Source: Hemicentrotus pulcherrimus
Taxonomy: Eukaryota; Echinodermata; Echinoidea; Camarodonta; Strongylocentrotidae
DNA length: 64,000 bases
Direction of reading: 5' to 3'
NCBI GenBank assembly: GCA_003118195.1
Contig: BEXV01000630.1
Coordinates: 57,212-121,211, forward strand
Shown one piece after another: positions 46,148 through 57,998 of the stretch; position 1 is the stretch's first letter, and each line of letters begins with the position of its first letter. Made by a program: the position numbers and the translations under genes. Below the pieces are notes generated by a model. The model was given only the letters and a program-made list of their open reading frames with translations. It searched no databases and had not been told where the DNA came from.

Positions 46148-46945
46148 ATATTCTGGAATGTGAGAGCAACCCATGTCAGAATAGCGCCACGTGTCTGGAG
46201 CTTACAGATGGCTATGAATGTCAGTGCCCCACTGGATGGACTGGCACAGACTGTGAATTTGACATCGATGAATGCGCTGATGACGTCTGTCTTAACAGCG
46301 CAACCTGTATCAACCAAGATGGTGGATATGAGTGCATGTGCCCACCTGGCTGGACTGGAACGAACTGTGAACTTGACACTCCAGAATGTGTTAGCGACCC
46401 CTGCCTGAACGGAGCTAACTGCACTGAACTTACAAATGGATATGAGTGTGTCTGTGTCAAAGGATACAATGGCACACATTGTGAGTTAGACATAGACGAG
46501 TGTGCCAGCAGTCCCTGTCAGAATGGCGCAACATGTGTTGAGTTCATTGGAGGGTATCAGTGCCAATGACCTGTTGGTTATGAAGGCATCAACTGTGAAT
46601 TGGAGAGTCTTGAATGCATGAGCAATCCATGTCTCAATGGTGCTACCTGCTTGGACTTGATTGGAATGTATGAATGTCGCTGCCCTTCTGGATGGTCCGG
46701 TACCAACTGTGAGATAGAGATTGACGAGTGTGATTCCTCTCCGTGTCTTTTTAATTCAACCTGCGTCAATTTATTTGATGGATATGAATGCAACTGCACT
46801 GAAGACTACCGAGGTAGAAACTGTGAGAATGAAATCATAGTCTGTAGTGATGAACCCTGTCAGAATGGAGCCACCTGTGTGGATCTCGATGATGACTATC
46901 AATGCACATGTCCAGGAGGGTGGACAGGCAGAAATTGTGAACTAG
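46148..46945 (+). CDS. E75: seven EGF-like domains, in-frame TGA in domain 4
   Basis: 266 codons, exactly 7 x 38. Leaders are DILEC, DIDEC, DTPEC, DIDEC, ESLEC, EIDEC and EIIVC. Domains 2, 4 and 6 are clear calcium-binding types. In domain 4 the Cys5 codon is TGA (46567-46569; GYQCQ, stop, PVGYEG), immediately followed by C, the base that most favours readthrough. Everything else is intact: no frameshift, all other cysteines present, strong splice sites. Four of the seven domains keep the T before Cys3 needed for O-fucose in a GATC context; the others read SATC, GANC or NSTC. Confidence 0.8.
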
Positions 46946-47262
46946 GTATGTGTTAATCACATTCACACTTACTCAGTTAACCTGTACTTTTCATTTATGT
47001 CACAGGAATTGTGGATAATAAGGACAGAATTTACTTGTTATTTTGTTACATCTATATAGTTGGCATGTGGATGATATCTCAGGTGCATAATAAATGGAAT
47101 CAAAGTTTTATTAAGATCACCTTTTATTTGAAATATGATTTAGAGTTAACAAATTATAAATTACAGGTTTTTGCAGAGGAATCATTGATACAATGCCTAA
47201 ATCATGTATTTCCACAAATGCATACCTATTATGTTTAAATGTTTTTATCTATTACCGTTCAG

Positions 47263-47376
47263 AAACCAATGAGTGTGAAAGCAATCCTTGCCTGAATGGT
47301 GCTACCTGCATCGACTTCTTCTCTGGGTTCCTCTGCCAATGTCCACCAGGATTTGGGGGAACATTTTGTGAACAAG
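47263..47376 (+). CDS. E76: one EGF-like domain
   Basis: 38 codons: [34 protein letters not shown]. Its IDFF loop is shared with E92 and E97. Confidence 0.93.
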
Positions 47377-47829
47377 GTAAGACTTTTCTAAGAGAAGTTC
47401 TCTTTAATTCCTCGTACACACATTGTGAAAACATTATCTGTGGTTGAATCTTCATCTGACTTTGTGTTAGTAGTAGTAGTAATGGCTCTATACAGAGCGA
47501 ATTTATTTTCCATTTCTTTTCACATAATATAAACAATAACAAACAATAATAAATGTAATGATATAACAGAAATGAGCATTGAATATCTTTGACATTCTTT
47601 TTTAGTCATTGTTAGATAAAAGGCATGATTTATAAAGTTTTTGATCAGTCAAAGTATGTGGAATATCACGATAAAATATTTAAAACAAATTATTTGGTAA
47701 CATTAAAATCAAGATGTTTCGGTTAGGATCCCTTAATTTCAACATATGATAATCCTGTGTCTTTTTAGATATGCCTTCATGTTAGCATTACCTCATAACA
47801 AATGTTTGTAACTCTTGATTTATGTTCAG

Positions 47830-47943
47830 ATGTGAACGAGTGTGACCCAAATCCTTGTCAGAATGGCGCAACCTGCGTCCAGGGAGAAGCCAGCTTTGAA
47901 TGTGTCTGTGCCTCAGGATGGCAGGGTGCTCTATGTGAAGAAG
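47830..47943 (+). CDS. E77: one calcium-binding-type EGF domain
   Basis: 38 codons: [34 protein letters not shown]. Donor GTACGA. Confidence 0.93.
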
Positions 47944-48287
47944 GTACGATGTGCTTCATAGTGTATCATGCACAATTGTGTGTACAATCAAGAAAACACA
48001 TGATTAAGATTTAACAAAAATAATATTAGTACTAATTGATTTGGTTAATATGCCACTTACTTTATTAGAATGACAGTTATAATTGTCTATAATGTCAGAA
48101 AAGAACTTAAGTTGGTTTTAAGTTTTTTACTTTCTGGTAGTAGATCTCATTAATAATCAACTATAGCTATTTACATGTTTTTATAAATTCTTTAACACCT
48201 TAACATCTCAATTATATACAGAATTACATTATCACTGAAGTATATTCATTCTGTGTGATGTTTTAAAATCTTTTCCCCCAAATATAG

Positions 48288-48401
48288 ACGTACTGGAATG
48301 TTCAAGTGTTCCTTGCCAGAATGGAGGTACGTGCATGGAGCAAGTCAATGGTTATAGCTGCCTATGTGCACCAGGATGGACTGGTCCAAACTGTCAAGAT
48401 G
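48288..48401 (+). CDS. E78: one EGF-like domain
   Basis: 38 codons: [34 protein letters not shown]. Confidence 0.93.
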
Positions 48402-48867
48402 GTATGTAATGCAAGCAATTCTGTTTATGGTTTAACAAATTTTGTTAAAAATTCTACAAATAAGTCTAGTATATCCTTAGATGCCAAAATATAATTGTGC
48501 AATCTGACATTCCCAATATAAACAACAACATCAATATGCAGATTAGGGGATGTAGTGTTTCAAGTAATTGTTGTCATTAAAAAAAGGAGTCTTCTCTTTC
48601 CTGCACGGACCAGGGCATCATTTCAAATTCACTGACATCCTGTTTAAGCATGTGTTAGATTTTATGTACCCGTTTCAATGGGCTGAACGGTTTCATGAAT
48701 GCTGCCCAGGTACAAATAATTCATATGTACAGAAAATTATGCAAACTATCAAATTTTGTAAGACTTCTTAATGACTGCTCAAAATAGAGATCCCTGATAA
48801 TGAAATATGTTGATACATTTTGTAGAAGAAAAAGATTATTCATTATGATGTCATTTTCTTTTGAAAG
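48402..48867. other. Intron E78-E79
   Basis: An open stretch of about 200 bases at 48568-48771 has no EGF pattern or splice signals; I consider it chance. Nothing else recognised. Confidence 0.4.
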
Positions 48868-48981
48868 AAATCATGGAGTGCATGAGCAACCCGTGCCAGA
48901 ATGGTGCTACTTGTGTTGATCTCCTGCCAGGGTATGAATGTAGATGTCCAGAAGGATGGAATGGTACAAATTGCGAGTTGG
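48868..48981 (+). CDS. E79: one EGF-like domain
   Basis: 38 codons: [34 protein letters not shown]. The acceptor GAAAG lacks a good pyrimidine at -3. Confidence 0.92.
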
Positions 48982-49025
48982 GTAAGTCAGCACACTTGTA
49001 CTTAGGGTACGAGTGCTACATACGT

Positions 49026-49164
49026 GTACAGTCAAACCTGCTTTAGTGACCATATGTCAACAAAGACCACCTGTCCACAAAGACCACATGCTAAAGGAAC
49101 CTGTCTACATAGACAACTTTTTGTCTTTCCCTTGGGATGTCGCTATAGACAGGTTTGACTGTAC
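49026..49164. repeat. Miniature inverted-repeat transposon (139 bases)
   Basis: Perfect 15-base terminal inverted repeats GTACAGTCAAACCTG (49026-49040) and its complement (49150-49164). Inside, the motif ACAAAGACCACCTGTCC recurs in tandem. Elements with ACAGTCAAACCTG ends are common non-autonomous DNA transposons in marine invertebrate genomes. Confidence 0.85.
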
Positions 49165-49765
49165 TTGCTGTTTATGAGCTAATATTTTTCTTGAGCTGCA
49201 CTTATGCTTTCTAATCTTCTCAATGCATGAGGCCTTCTTGAAAAAAAATGTATGATGCAAAATTACTGCATGATTTATTTTCCAGTTATTCTGCATTACT
49301 CCGACAGCGTATGTATATTTTGCTCTGATATGAACTTCATATTTATATGGAAACTACTATGTATGATAACCAAAAGGAAGCATGCTGCTTACATGTATTT
49401 ATTACATGGTTTGCAAATTTATATTTCTTTTATTTCTGCCTTTTGGTATAATCAAGAGCTATATCTATTTCGCATGCTTTTGGGTGCTATCCTTTTTCAA
49501 AGCATTAAACAAAAATTACTCCTTATCTTTGCCTTCGTAGAAAATGCTAACTTTGCCTTCAGTTGATTCTGGTTAAGATGTAAATATTGATCTTGTTCTT
49601 TTACGTATTAAATTTATAGTTAATTGCTTAACTTCTTGAGTACAGGAAGCCTTTCACCCTTTCCTCTAAGTCTAAACCTTTATATTCACATAACTCCACC
49701 TCTGCCAACCCTTTCCTGTCATTTACATGACTAAATCCTATGCACTGTTTGCTGTGCTGCTTTAG
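49165..49765. other. Rest of intron E79-E80
   Basis: A+T-rich, with a chance open frame at 49252-49566; no EGF pattern. Nothing recognised. Confidence 0.4.
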
Positions 49766-49879
49766 ACATCTTGGAGTGTGCTAGTAATCCCTGCCTGAAT
49801 GGAGCTACCTGTCAAGATCTCACACTTGGCTTTGAATGTCAGTGTTCCCAAGGATGGAATGGCACAGTTTGTGAAAATG
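49766..49879 (+). CDS. E80: one EGF-like domain
   Basis: 38 codons: [34 protein letters not shown]. Confidence 0.93.
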
Positions 49880-50340
49880 GTATGCCTTCAAAGTTATCTA
49901 TATGTACTCTTTTTTCTTATGAAACTATTTCGTGTGATAGGTAGTTCACACAAGAGCAGTTCACATTGATAAAGAAGAGAAAATGCAAAATACCCACTTC
50001 ACTTTTCATTGATTGTCTATTTTGCTTTTGCACAGATTCTATTGAGTTTCACTGTCTCACTTTTCTATTTTAGAGTGCAACAACTCCTTATTAACTTCAA
50101 TTGATTTCAATCCTTTCTATTTAAAACTGCTTAACAACACATAGACAAGAGTTTGAAGATACTTTTTTTAATTTAGGATTCGTTGATAAGTGTTGAAATA
50201 TTTTTCCAAATCCAGGGTTTTAGAGAGTTACTGGTAATTTCCCCAAGAAAGTAGTTTATTTATGCAAGTCTTATAATGTACATTGTAAATACGAGGTTAC
50301 ATCACTATGTAATAAATGTCATGCTTGTATACCTAATCAG
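49880..50340. other. Intron E80-E81
   Basis: Nothing recognised. Confidence 0.4.
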
Positions 50341-50454
50341 AGGTTCTTGAGTGTAGCAGTGACCCCTGCCAAAATGGAGCAACATGCGTGGAGCTGGTTG
50401 GGGGATATGAATGCCTGTGTGCTGAAGGCTGGAATGGTACCAACTGTGAGATTG
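50341..50454 (+). CDS. E81: one EGF-like domain
   Basis: 38 codons: [34 protein letters not shown]. The hydroxylation Asp is replaced by Glu. Donor GTGAGT. Confidence 0.93.
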
Positions 50455-50861
50455 GTGAGTCACAGAAAAGAATTGATTTCTACAATGTCTCCTCAATAAA
50501 AAAAAGTATTTCATGTGTAAAAGAATGATGTCTTACACTCAATCATGATTAAAATTTATTTGGTATTAACATTGATAGAAGACTTATTTTGTTGCTGCAA
50601 TCGTAAATGAATGCATACTTTCTCTCCTGTTTTCATGTAGTCAGAAAAACTATCCAGGACATTTGCGTTGATCTGTAGTTAGCTTGGACATGTGTCCTCA
50701 GTCCAATTGATTCTTTGATGATTGAATTACTTGATCATGTGAAAATTAAGGGATGATTCAAGCATGTGTTAAAGTGATTGAATTTGTTTTACAAGATGTA
50801 TTGCTGGCAGACACACAAGGGTAAATGAAAGCTTTGTTAATGTATTATTCTTCAACACCAG

Positions 50862-50975
50862 AATCAAACGAATGCTTAAGCAATCCCTGCCTGAATGGAG
50901 CGGCCTGCAAAACAATCTTCAATGGTTTTCTGTGTGTCTGTGAACCTGGCTTCAATGGCTCACTTTGTGAAATAG
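50862..50975 (+). CDS. E82: one EGF-like domain
   Basis: 38 codons: [35 protein letters not shown]-fucose consensus lost. Confidence 0.93.
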
Positions 50976-51222
50976 GTAATACCATTAATTATAATCAATA
51001 TCACATTTTTCATGTCTTGTCACGTTCCTGTAGAGAAAAAAGTAAATAATGCACAGCAAAGAATGATATAATAACAATTTTGTTGAAAATAAGTTCTACG
51101 GAAATATATGTATCCTACTTCTTTGCTGTAATCTAGGACAGTTTATTAGCACGATAGCCACTAGACCTAGTCTACATATTGTGATAATAATGACAAACTT
51201 TATGTATATCCATTGATTTTAG

Positions 51223-51336
51223 ATATTGATGAGTGCAATCTTGACCCTTGTCAGAATGGAGCAACTTGTACAGAAGGTACTGCAAGTTTCTTATGCACAT
51301 GTGTTCCAGGATGGACTGGAACAACATGTGAGGAAG
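51223..51336 (+). CDS. E83: one calcium-binding-type EGF domain
   Basis: 38 codons: [34 protein letters not shown]. Confidence 0.93.
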
Positions 51337-51604
51337 GTAATGGAATCTTGTATACATTGTAAATTTTCTTCATTTTTCTCTTTCTTACTGTATGTTGTAT
51401 GGGGCTCAAATGGCACCCTTGCGATAGTGCGCCTTGAGCATTTGATATCAAGTGTATTTGGTGCCATGCAACTCTTATTCACTATTGTTATCAACGGAGA
51501 CAAGGATCATCTCCTTTGGTACCTCGATCCTTCGAAGGATGTAATTGTAATGGTCAATTGTGCTTTTGTTGAATGTTACAAGTAAAATCATACTTCATTT
51601 TTAA

Positions 51605-51778
<174 letters not shown>

Positions 51779-51969
51779 TAATTTCTGATAATGAAATGAT
51801 ATTCTAGCAATGTGGTCCCTTGATATCAATTTTTAATGTCGTTCTGATGATACAAAGTTTGCTCCAATGTCTTTGTAAAGAGAGAGCATTGTGTGCACTT
51901 TGTTTTCAAGTGATTTTCTTTGTAACCATTTGATTCATTTATTGATTGTTGTCATATTCATATCTACAG

Positions 51970-52308
51970 AATCTAGAGAATGCATTCTTAACCCTTGCCT
52001 CAATGGAGCCACATGCTACAACTACACTGATGGTTTACTATGCGAGTGCGCTATGGGTTTCAACGGACTAAACTGTGAATTTGCAATCAGCTGTGATCAG
52101 AACCCTTGATTGAATGGTGCATCGTGTGTCAATGGCAGTGATGGATACCAGTGTATCTGTGACTTTGGCTGGAGAGGCATGAACTGTGAGACAGAAATTG
52201 ATGAATGTGAACGGATGAACTGCATGAATGGAGCCACATGCTTTGATCTGGTTGCTGGCTTTGTCTGCTTCTGTCAACCTGGATTCGAAGGCATCTTTTG
52301 TGAAACAA
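51970..52308 (+). CDS. E85: three EGF-like domains, in-frame TGA in domain 2
   Basis: 113 codons. Domain 1: [24 protein letters not shown]. Domain 2: SCDQNP, then TGA at 52107-52109 in place of Cys2, then LNGASC, GYQCIC, GWRGMNC. Domain 3, calcium-binding start EIDEC: CERMNC, MNGATC, GFVCFC, GFEGIFC. Frame and splice sites are intact. Confidence 0.78.
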
Positions 52309-52643
52309 GTACATATATATATATTTTTTTTAGTTATATAACTGTCTTCCTTCTTTAAATGATTTTTTGATAAATTAACTAAATTCTTTAATGCTTGCCA
52401 ATCTTGTAAGTTCTTTGTTTCCATTTAAAAGTTGTCTAATGTCTTGAAACTATGTGCAATTTTACCACAAAATAATTTTAAAATCCGTTTATAGTGCACT
52501 GGAGTATTTAAGAAACCATGGCGGAATTCCAAATGGGCAATGACCATATTACAAACATATATCTGTTTAATATGTAGAGCATTATACAAGTTCACTTGTC
52601 ATTTAATGTGCAATGAAAATGTTATTTCTTTTGCATCTATTAG

Positions 52644-52757
52644 ATATACTTGAATGCAGTAGTGATCCCTGTCAGAACGGTGCGACATGCGTGGATGAAG
52701 TAGATGGTTATCAATGTGTATGTCTGCAGGGATGGACAGGCACGCACTGTGAGACTG
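52644..52757 (+). CDS. E86: one EGF-like domain
   Basis: 38 codons: [34 protein letters not shown]. All hydroxylation and O-glycan consensus sites present. Confidence 0.93.
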
Positions 52758-53175
52758 GTAAGAAACTCAATTTCCGTCTGTTTCAACATGAAGCAGTAAA
52801 CATGAGAGGCTAGTCTACATGTTATCTAAATAATCTATTAGTTATTACAAGAAATGTTTAAAGTTTTTTTAATAAATGAATGAAATATTATTATATTATT
52901 ATACATGTAATTAACTATGTATCCTCTGGAAGTAGAGATTTAGTGGTGTACAAATCAATCCAGAGTTATGGTCTTTAAAAGTATTACAGCAAGAACTGTT
53001 TATTTTTCTGCTTTCTAGTAATGCCTTAATGACAAATATAATCCAAGTTTAATGTACAGTCATCAATGATTTCTGCCTGACTGATAATGTTTTTAGGAAA
53101 ATCAGCTCATAAACATGTACAGATGTATATATATATATATATATATAACTGTATGTCGTAATCATTTATATGCAG
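52758..53175. other. Intron E86-E87
   Basis: Contains a (TA)n run at 53126-53147. Nothing else recognised. Confidence 0.5.
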
Positions 53176-53289
53176 ATATCCCAGAATGTGAAAGTGATCC
53201 CTGCATGAACGGGGCAACCTGCACTGAACTCACCAATGGCTATCAGTGTATATGTATTCCAGGATGGACAGGAACACTCTGTGAATCAG
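53176..53289 (+). CDS. E87: one EGF-like domain
   Basis: 38 codons: [34 protein letters not shown]. Donor GTCAGT. Confidence 0.93.
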
Positions 53290-53361
53290 GTCAGTTTCTG
53301 GTTCATAGATTTATTTCAAAACGGAATATATTCATGCACATTTATAACAATAATGTTCTGT

Positions 53362-53510
53362 GTTTATTTAGCGCTCAATACATCGATCCAACGATGAGCC
53401 TATAAGCGCTTTACAGATATATTATTACCCCGGTCATCAGATTCAGGCTCACGCACACACAATGTATGCACATTTTCCACTCCCTTAGGAGCATTCCCAA
53501 AATGTATTCT
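53362..53510. repeat. Dispersed repeat, AGCGC-type family
   Basis: TTTATTTAGCGCTCAATACA, then TAAGCGCTTTACAGATATAT, then ATTACCCCGGTCATCAGATT. A shorter relative stands at about 33626-33705 (TTTAATACATCAATGATG, CTCTAAGCGCTTTACAAATA). Probably a tail of a SINE-like element. Confidence 0.6.
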
Positions 53511-53883
53511 TAATTTGAACGAATTTGAAAAAGTAAAACACAGTTCTTCAAGGTTTTACTCTTAGCTTTTCTTCTTATTTTTTTTTGCCCTCTGCTAAAC
53601 ACAAAAGAGAATTTATCTTAATAAGACTGTTTGGTATTTAGTATATTGTCTCTTTCAAGAAAGAAAAGTGGATTTTGTTTGGAATGTTAATGATATGTAA
53701 AAAGAGATGAACACAAAATAAAAGGTAAATTATTGTGATGATGCATTCATTCTATTTTCAAAGGGGAATAGGTCTTTTGCTAGGAGTGATAAAGTTTTAA
53801 GTAAAGAGATATTGGAAATGCTGGTTTGAAATTGTCCCAAAGCATGTTTTCATTCCATACTCTTCTGTATTGTCATACTTCAG

Positions 53884-53997
53884 AAATCATGGAGTGTGAA
53901 AGCATCCCTTGTCAGAATGGTGGTACATGTATTGATCTGATCGGATCCTATGAATGCAGATGTCCTGCTGGCTGGACTGGAATCAACTGTGAATCAG
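53884..53997 (+). CDS. E88: one EGF-like domain
   Basis: 38 codons: [34 protein letters not shown]. Confidence 0.93.
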
Positions 53998-54023
53998 GTA
54001 ACCTGGCGTTCAGTGCTTTGTTA

Positions 54024-54620
54024 ATATCGTCAGTGGGGTGACAAAACCTCGTATCTCAAAAATCATGAATTTTCAGGAGAGCGAAAAAACTTTCCTGTCT
54101 CAACAAATTTAGTGCTGTGACACTGTCCTTTCTTTTTAAAACTGGAATATTTATACAATTTTGAATGTCATTGTTGAAATACAGTAAAATAATTGTTTTT
54201 AGATTTGAATGTGAGTTACAAGGTTTTTGCTTTAATCTACATTGAGATACAAGTTTTTAGATGTTATTCAAATTGAGATACAAGTTCTTACTTTCAACTC
54301 TGAATGAGCTATGAGGTTTTGGTTGAATAAGTTACGAGGATTTGAATACACTAACTTCGATAGTGTTAGACCGTGTATGAGTTACGAGGAAAATGAGTTA
54401 CGTATCTCATGTTACGAGGTTTTGTCAGTTCAGCTTCAAAGGGGGTTAAAGTTACGAGGTTTAGTTTAAGGGTGTTTGTGTGGATTTGTAAAAAACCGAG
54501 ACAGGAGGCGTTCCATGGATTTATCAGGTGGTGTCGTAAGCCATTAGCTACACAATTATGCAAAAAAATCAAAATCTCAAAAAATTGAGATACAAGGTTT
54601 TGTCACCCCTCCGACGATAT
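54024..54620. mobile_element. Non-autonomous DNA transposon-like element, about 597 bases
   Basis: Terminal inverted repeats of about 36 bases at 54024-54059 and 54585-54620: ATATCGTCAGTGGGGTGACA against the complement ATATCGTCGGAGGGGTGACA, continuing as AAACCTCGTATCTCAA. The interior has no open frame but repeats a motif of the form GAG(T/A)TAC(G/A)AGGTTTT about eight times, for example near 54250, 54280, 54330, 54380 and 54410. It lies in the E88-E89 intron. Confidence 0.75.
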
Positions 54621-54927
54621 ATATATGAATATTGCATTCTTTTCGTTACTTTGTTCATATTCTTTTTAACATGACTTTTTTTTTATAGTTTACTCCAAGA
54701 TTTGTCATGTTTGCTTTGTTGATTACATTACTTGACTTTGATGCAAATTAATTCTTTGTAGTGTAAGTAGGTAAAAAGGTATGTGTAAAGTTAAGACAAT
54801 CCATAAATCATCATTTACAATCACAAAGTTGATCAAGGTTCCTTTTCAATACGGAAAGGCCAATATGAAATTTGTGTAGGGGTGAATTAAAGCATTGCTA
54901 TCATTTCTTTATAAATGTTCTCTGAAG

Positions 54928-55041
54928 ATATTCTGGAGTGCTCAAGTGATCCCTGTTTGAATGGTGCTACCTGTGAGGAGCTAACCGATGGTTATCTATG
55001 TGTCTGTGTACCAGGCTTCAGTGGCACAGCATGTCAAGAAG
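54928..55041 (+). CDS. E89: one EGF-like domain
   Basis: 38 codons: [37 protein letters not shown]. Followed by the longest intron of the window, but with a perfect GTAAGT donor, so it is not a terminal exon. Confidence 0.92.
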
Positions 55042-55911
55042 GTAAGTTTGATATTTTGTGGATTTGCTTAACATCGACACACACAATAGGAGACATCACC
55101 TTTATCAATAATTTTTCACAAACGCTTCAATAACTTTCTAATGAAGTTTTCATGCTTTTGTTTGATTTATTTGTACAACCTAAGTTCACAGTGTAAGTTG
55201 TGACTGTTTTTGCCAAATATTTTTGTGTTCACTTTAGTGTGGTGGTGGTTTGAACACTTTTGATATAGTTCAACTGTAAATTTGAAGTGCCATATTCGAT
55301 CTTGTATTTATTAACAATTTTATGACATCTTAATCAAATTATGATATGTGTTTTTCATATATTTGTAGTAGATTGAGTACAAATGACTGTAAAATTTGTT
55401 CATGTGTAACATGGCACTGATATCATTTTATGTTTGCATGTTGTATGAACTTTGTTTAAATTTTCTGAACATGTATTTGTTGCTCAATAAATTTCACTCT
55501 CCTACTGATGCTGTGTTTTTAGTAATATCTGTTGCAAGTGTATTTGTTTGAATATTTACCATTTCCCACTTAAATATACTATACTACCACACTACTCCAT
55601 TTTTGCCTTCTATTATGCCTTTTTTAATTAAGACCTACTATATTATGTTACGCAGCAAGGCAGCCTATTCACAATACAAGCTATGCTTTTTATTTAGGCT
55701 CCCCACATTTAACATTGTATTACCTTGCCTGTCATATCTATCTAGTTTGAAACTTCGTACCTATTTTCCTTACATTATACTTGATTTGAAATTTTTATAT
55801 TATTTTGTAATCCACGATTATACGCTTGTAAAAAGGTTTTTTTTAAACAAAATTGTTGTTTATGTAAATAGGAAACAAATAAACTTCAAACTTTAAACAA
55901 TGCCTGTAACT

Positions 55912-56165
55912 AAAACGTTTTAGTAGAGCGTCCGCCTCAAAACCGGGAGGTCGTGGGTTCGAACCCCAGCCGCGTCATACCAAAAGACGTTAAAAGATGG
56001 GAGTTGTTGCTATCTTGTTTGGCGTTCAACAATAAGGGATAGAGCAACGTCGATCTGGCGCTGCATAGTGGCTGCCGGGCTCACGATCAATTAGGCAAAA
56101 ATAATTTCCGTTTCGGTTTAATAAAATTTGAAGTGGACTATTAGGCTAACATTATTATTATTATT
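55912..56165 (+). mobile_element. tRNA-derived SINE
   Basis: The head has tRNA promoter-like boxes: A box around TTAGTAGAGCGTCCGCC (55919-55935) and a perfect B box GGTTCGAACCC at 55956-55966. An unrelated body (GGCGCTGCATAGTGGCTGCC and so on) is followed by an (ATT)n tail at about 56150-56165. No folded acceptor stem, so not a working tRNA gene. Confidence 0.8.
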
Positions 56166-57065
56166 ATCATAACTATATTTCTGCTTGATAATAAGACAAA
56201 AGAAAAATGTTTGATTTACTGCAACATGTGGATGATAGAATGATTAAGATAGCCTTGTTTGGTAAAATATTTGTGATAACAAGAATTTTTAAAATCCTGC
56301 GGGAACTGGCCTATGAGGCATGCCTGCCTTTTATATATAAAACCATCTTATCAGCAAGAGCCCAATTTATGAATAGTTGTTATGTCTGATATTTTTTCTT
56401 TCACTTATATTTTTTAAATTTGGAAAGGATTTGATAACAACAACAATCATAACCATTTATTTTATACAAACTTATCGATGCATTGTTTGTCTATGTCATT
56501 TAACCCTGTAGTGCCATTCCACTTTGATAATCAATAATTTACCAACTTACTTGCATGATAATAGATAATAGTTGCATGGAATATGGTTGGCAGGAAAAAA
56601 GGTGCACTATTTAATAATTATTTACACTAATATGAACACAAAACCCTTTAATTTGTGATATTAAAGTGCATGATGCTATATGCCTCCAGCGGGTACATAC
56701 CCTTATTAGTGAAGACACAACATCGTTGAGGTAAATTTGATTTAAAAGTTTTCTTCCTTTATAATTGCTACTATTTCGTCTTGCCTAAAAAACAAATGTA
56801 TTTTTGCATTGTATCTATATTCCTTGCAGCCTTAAAAAGCCAATGCATTGTTACTTATCTGCCGTAATCCTTTCATATGTTATTAACAAATGACAATATA
56901 GAACCTATCACTGCTCGTAAATAATGCCCTTGTACTTTATTGTGTGCACAACCTCTAACAACTGATGGATGGTAACAAAGCATGCATTGTCGATTAAAAG
57001 CATGTTTTTAATCACCTGCGAATGTACGATAAAATGCATGTAAGTACCCAGTATGATTTATGCAC

Positions 57066-57523
57066 TTAAAGACCATATCTGACCTGAAAAATGAAATGGA
57101 TGAAATTTTATGAACAGAAAGCTTATATGCTATAATGTTCGATAATATCAATTATATGCCATTTTAGGGTCTGTCAGAGGTATATCAGCATTCTGAAAAC
57201 TCAAAATCTAAAGCTTTTAAAATCGGAAGTTGTCAACCAAAAAACTTGCTATTGGCTTGATGACATTATTTTGATTAAGTAAGGCTCATCTCTTCAGCTA
57301 TATATGTGAACCAATGAGGTCCACATGTTATATCCTCACTGTAACTTTGGCAAATTTGACCCCTGTTGACCCATAATTAGGAGGGTTGTGAAAAATGAGG
57401 TTTTAATTTGTTTTTGTGCCATAATGAAAGGGTAGATACTTTTTATTTCTTTATATTTGTATACTACATTCATTCATTTTTCCATTTATATAAAGTTGTA
57501 TTTTGATCGGATGGGGTCTTTAA
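57066..57523. mobile_element. Candidate TTAA-flanked miniature element, 458 bases
   Basis: Starts TTAAAGACCATATCTGACC and ends GATCGGATGGGGTCTTTAA. The ends are inverted: TTAAAGACC is perfect, the next ten bases match about six of ten. TTAA at both outer edges would fit piggyBac-like or Kolobok-like target duplication. No coding capacity. Confidence 0.5.
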
Positions 57524-57998
57524 CAAACCTTAGTGTGTGTTCAACCTACTTGTTTCAAAGTCACATTTTATATTAATGCACATGTATGATTTGATCTAAT
57601 CAACCTGATCGATCATGTCATCATTAAAACAAAAATAGTTTTAGCTTAGCCATCTCCTAATTCTTAAAAAAATTCACCTATTTGAAAAATAACAATTTGA
57701 ACAAGTTATAATTAGATTTAACTTTTCAACTAGATTTAGCCTTTTAGCAATATTTATAACTTATATCCATTTTTGTTGAAACGTACTGAGAGAAGTTTTG
57801 GTAGAATCGAATCTTCCCTTAATCAAACCATTTAAAGAATATATATCTGTTCTTCCCATTAGTTATGGAATTAAAAAATGCACTTTTTAAGAAAGATATA
57901 GTTTCATTAATTTCCATTTTCTATGGCATATTCTATTCAGTCGAACCTTTTTAAGGAGAATGCTCTGTATCAAAATCAAATACTTGTTTTGTTTACAG

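Larger units (their letters stand above)
55042..57998. other. Intron E89-E90, about 3 kb, repeat-rich
   Basis: Longest exon-free stretch. A 3'-UTR-like segment with TTGCTCAATAAATTTCACTC near 55480 and a second with AATAAACTTCAAACTTTAAA near 55877 look like retroelement tails. A tRNA-derived SINE follows at about 55912-56165 and a TTAA-flanked element at 57066-57523. Between 56170 and 57060 I see nothing recognisable. If two genes are present, the border is most likely here, but no promoter or start exon is visible. Confidence 0.55.

Noticed and set aside
50636..50700. GTAG followed by an EGF-like TGCGTTGATCTG near 50665 as a relic exon
   Set aside because: Too short and followed by stop codons; no cysteine pattern.
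51226..51585. Long open frame across E83 and its intron
   Set aside because: It reads E83 in the wrong frame and continues through the intron; the EGF frame with splice sites explains the exon.
55440..55510. Gene end with poly(A) signal AATAAA after E89
   Set aside because: E89 has a full GTAAGT donor and no stop codon before it; AATAAA is frequent by chance in this A+T-rich intron. I keep a gene border here only as a possibility.
55912..55985. A functional tRNA gene
   Set aside because: A and B boxes are present, but I see no paired acceptor stem, and the sequence continues into a SINE body and (ATT)n tail.
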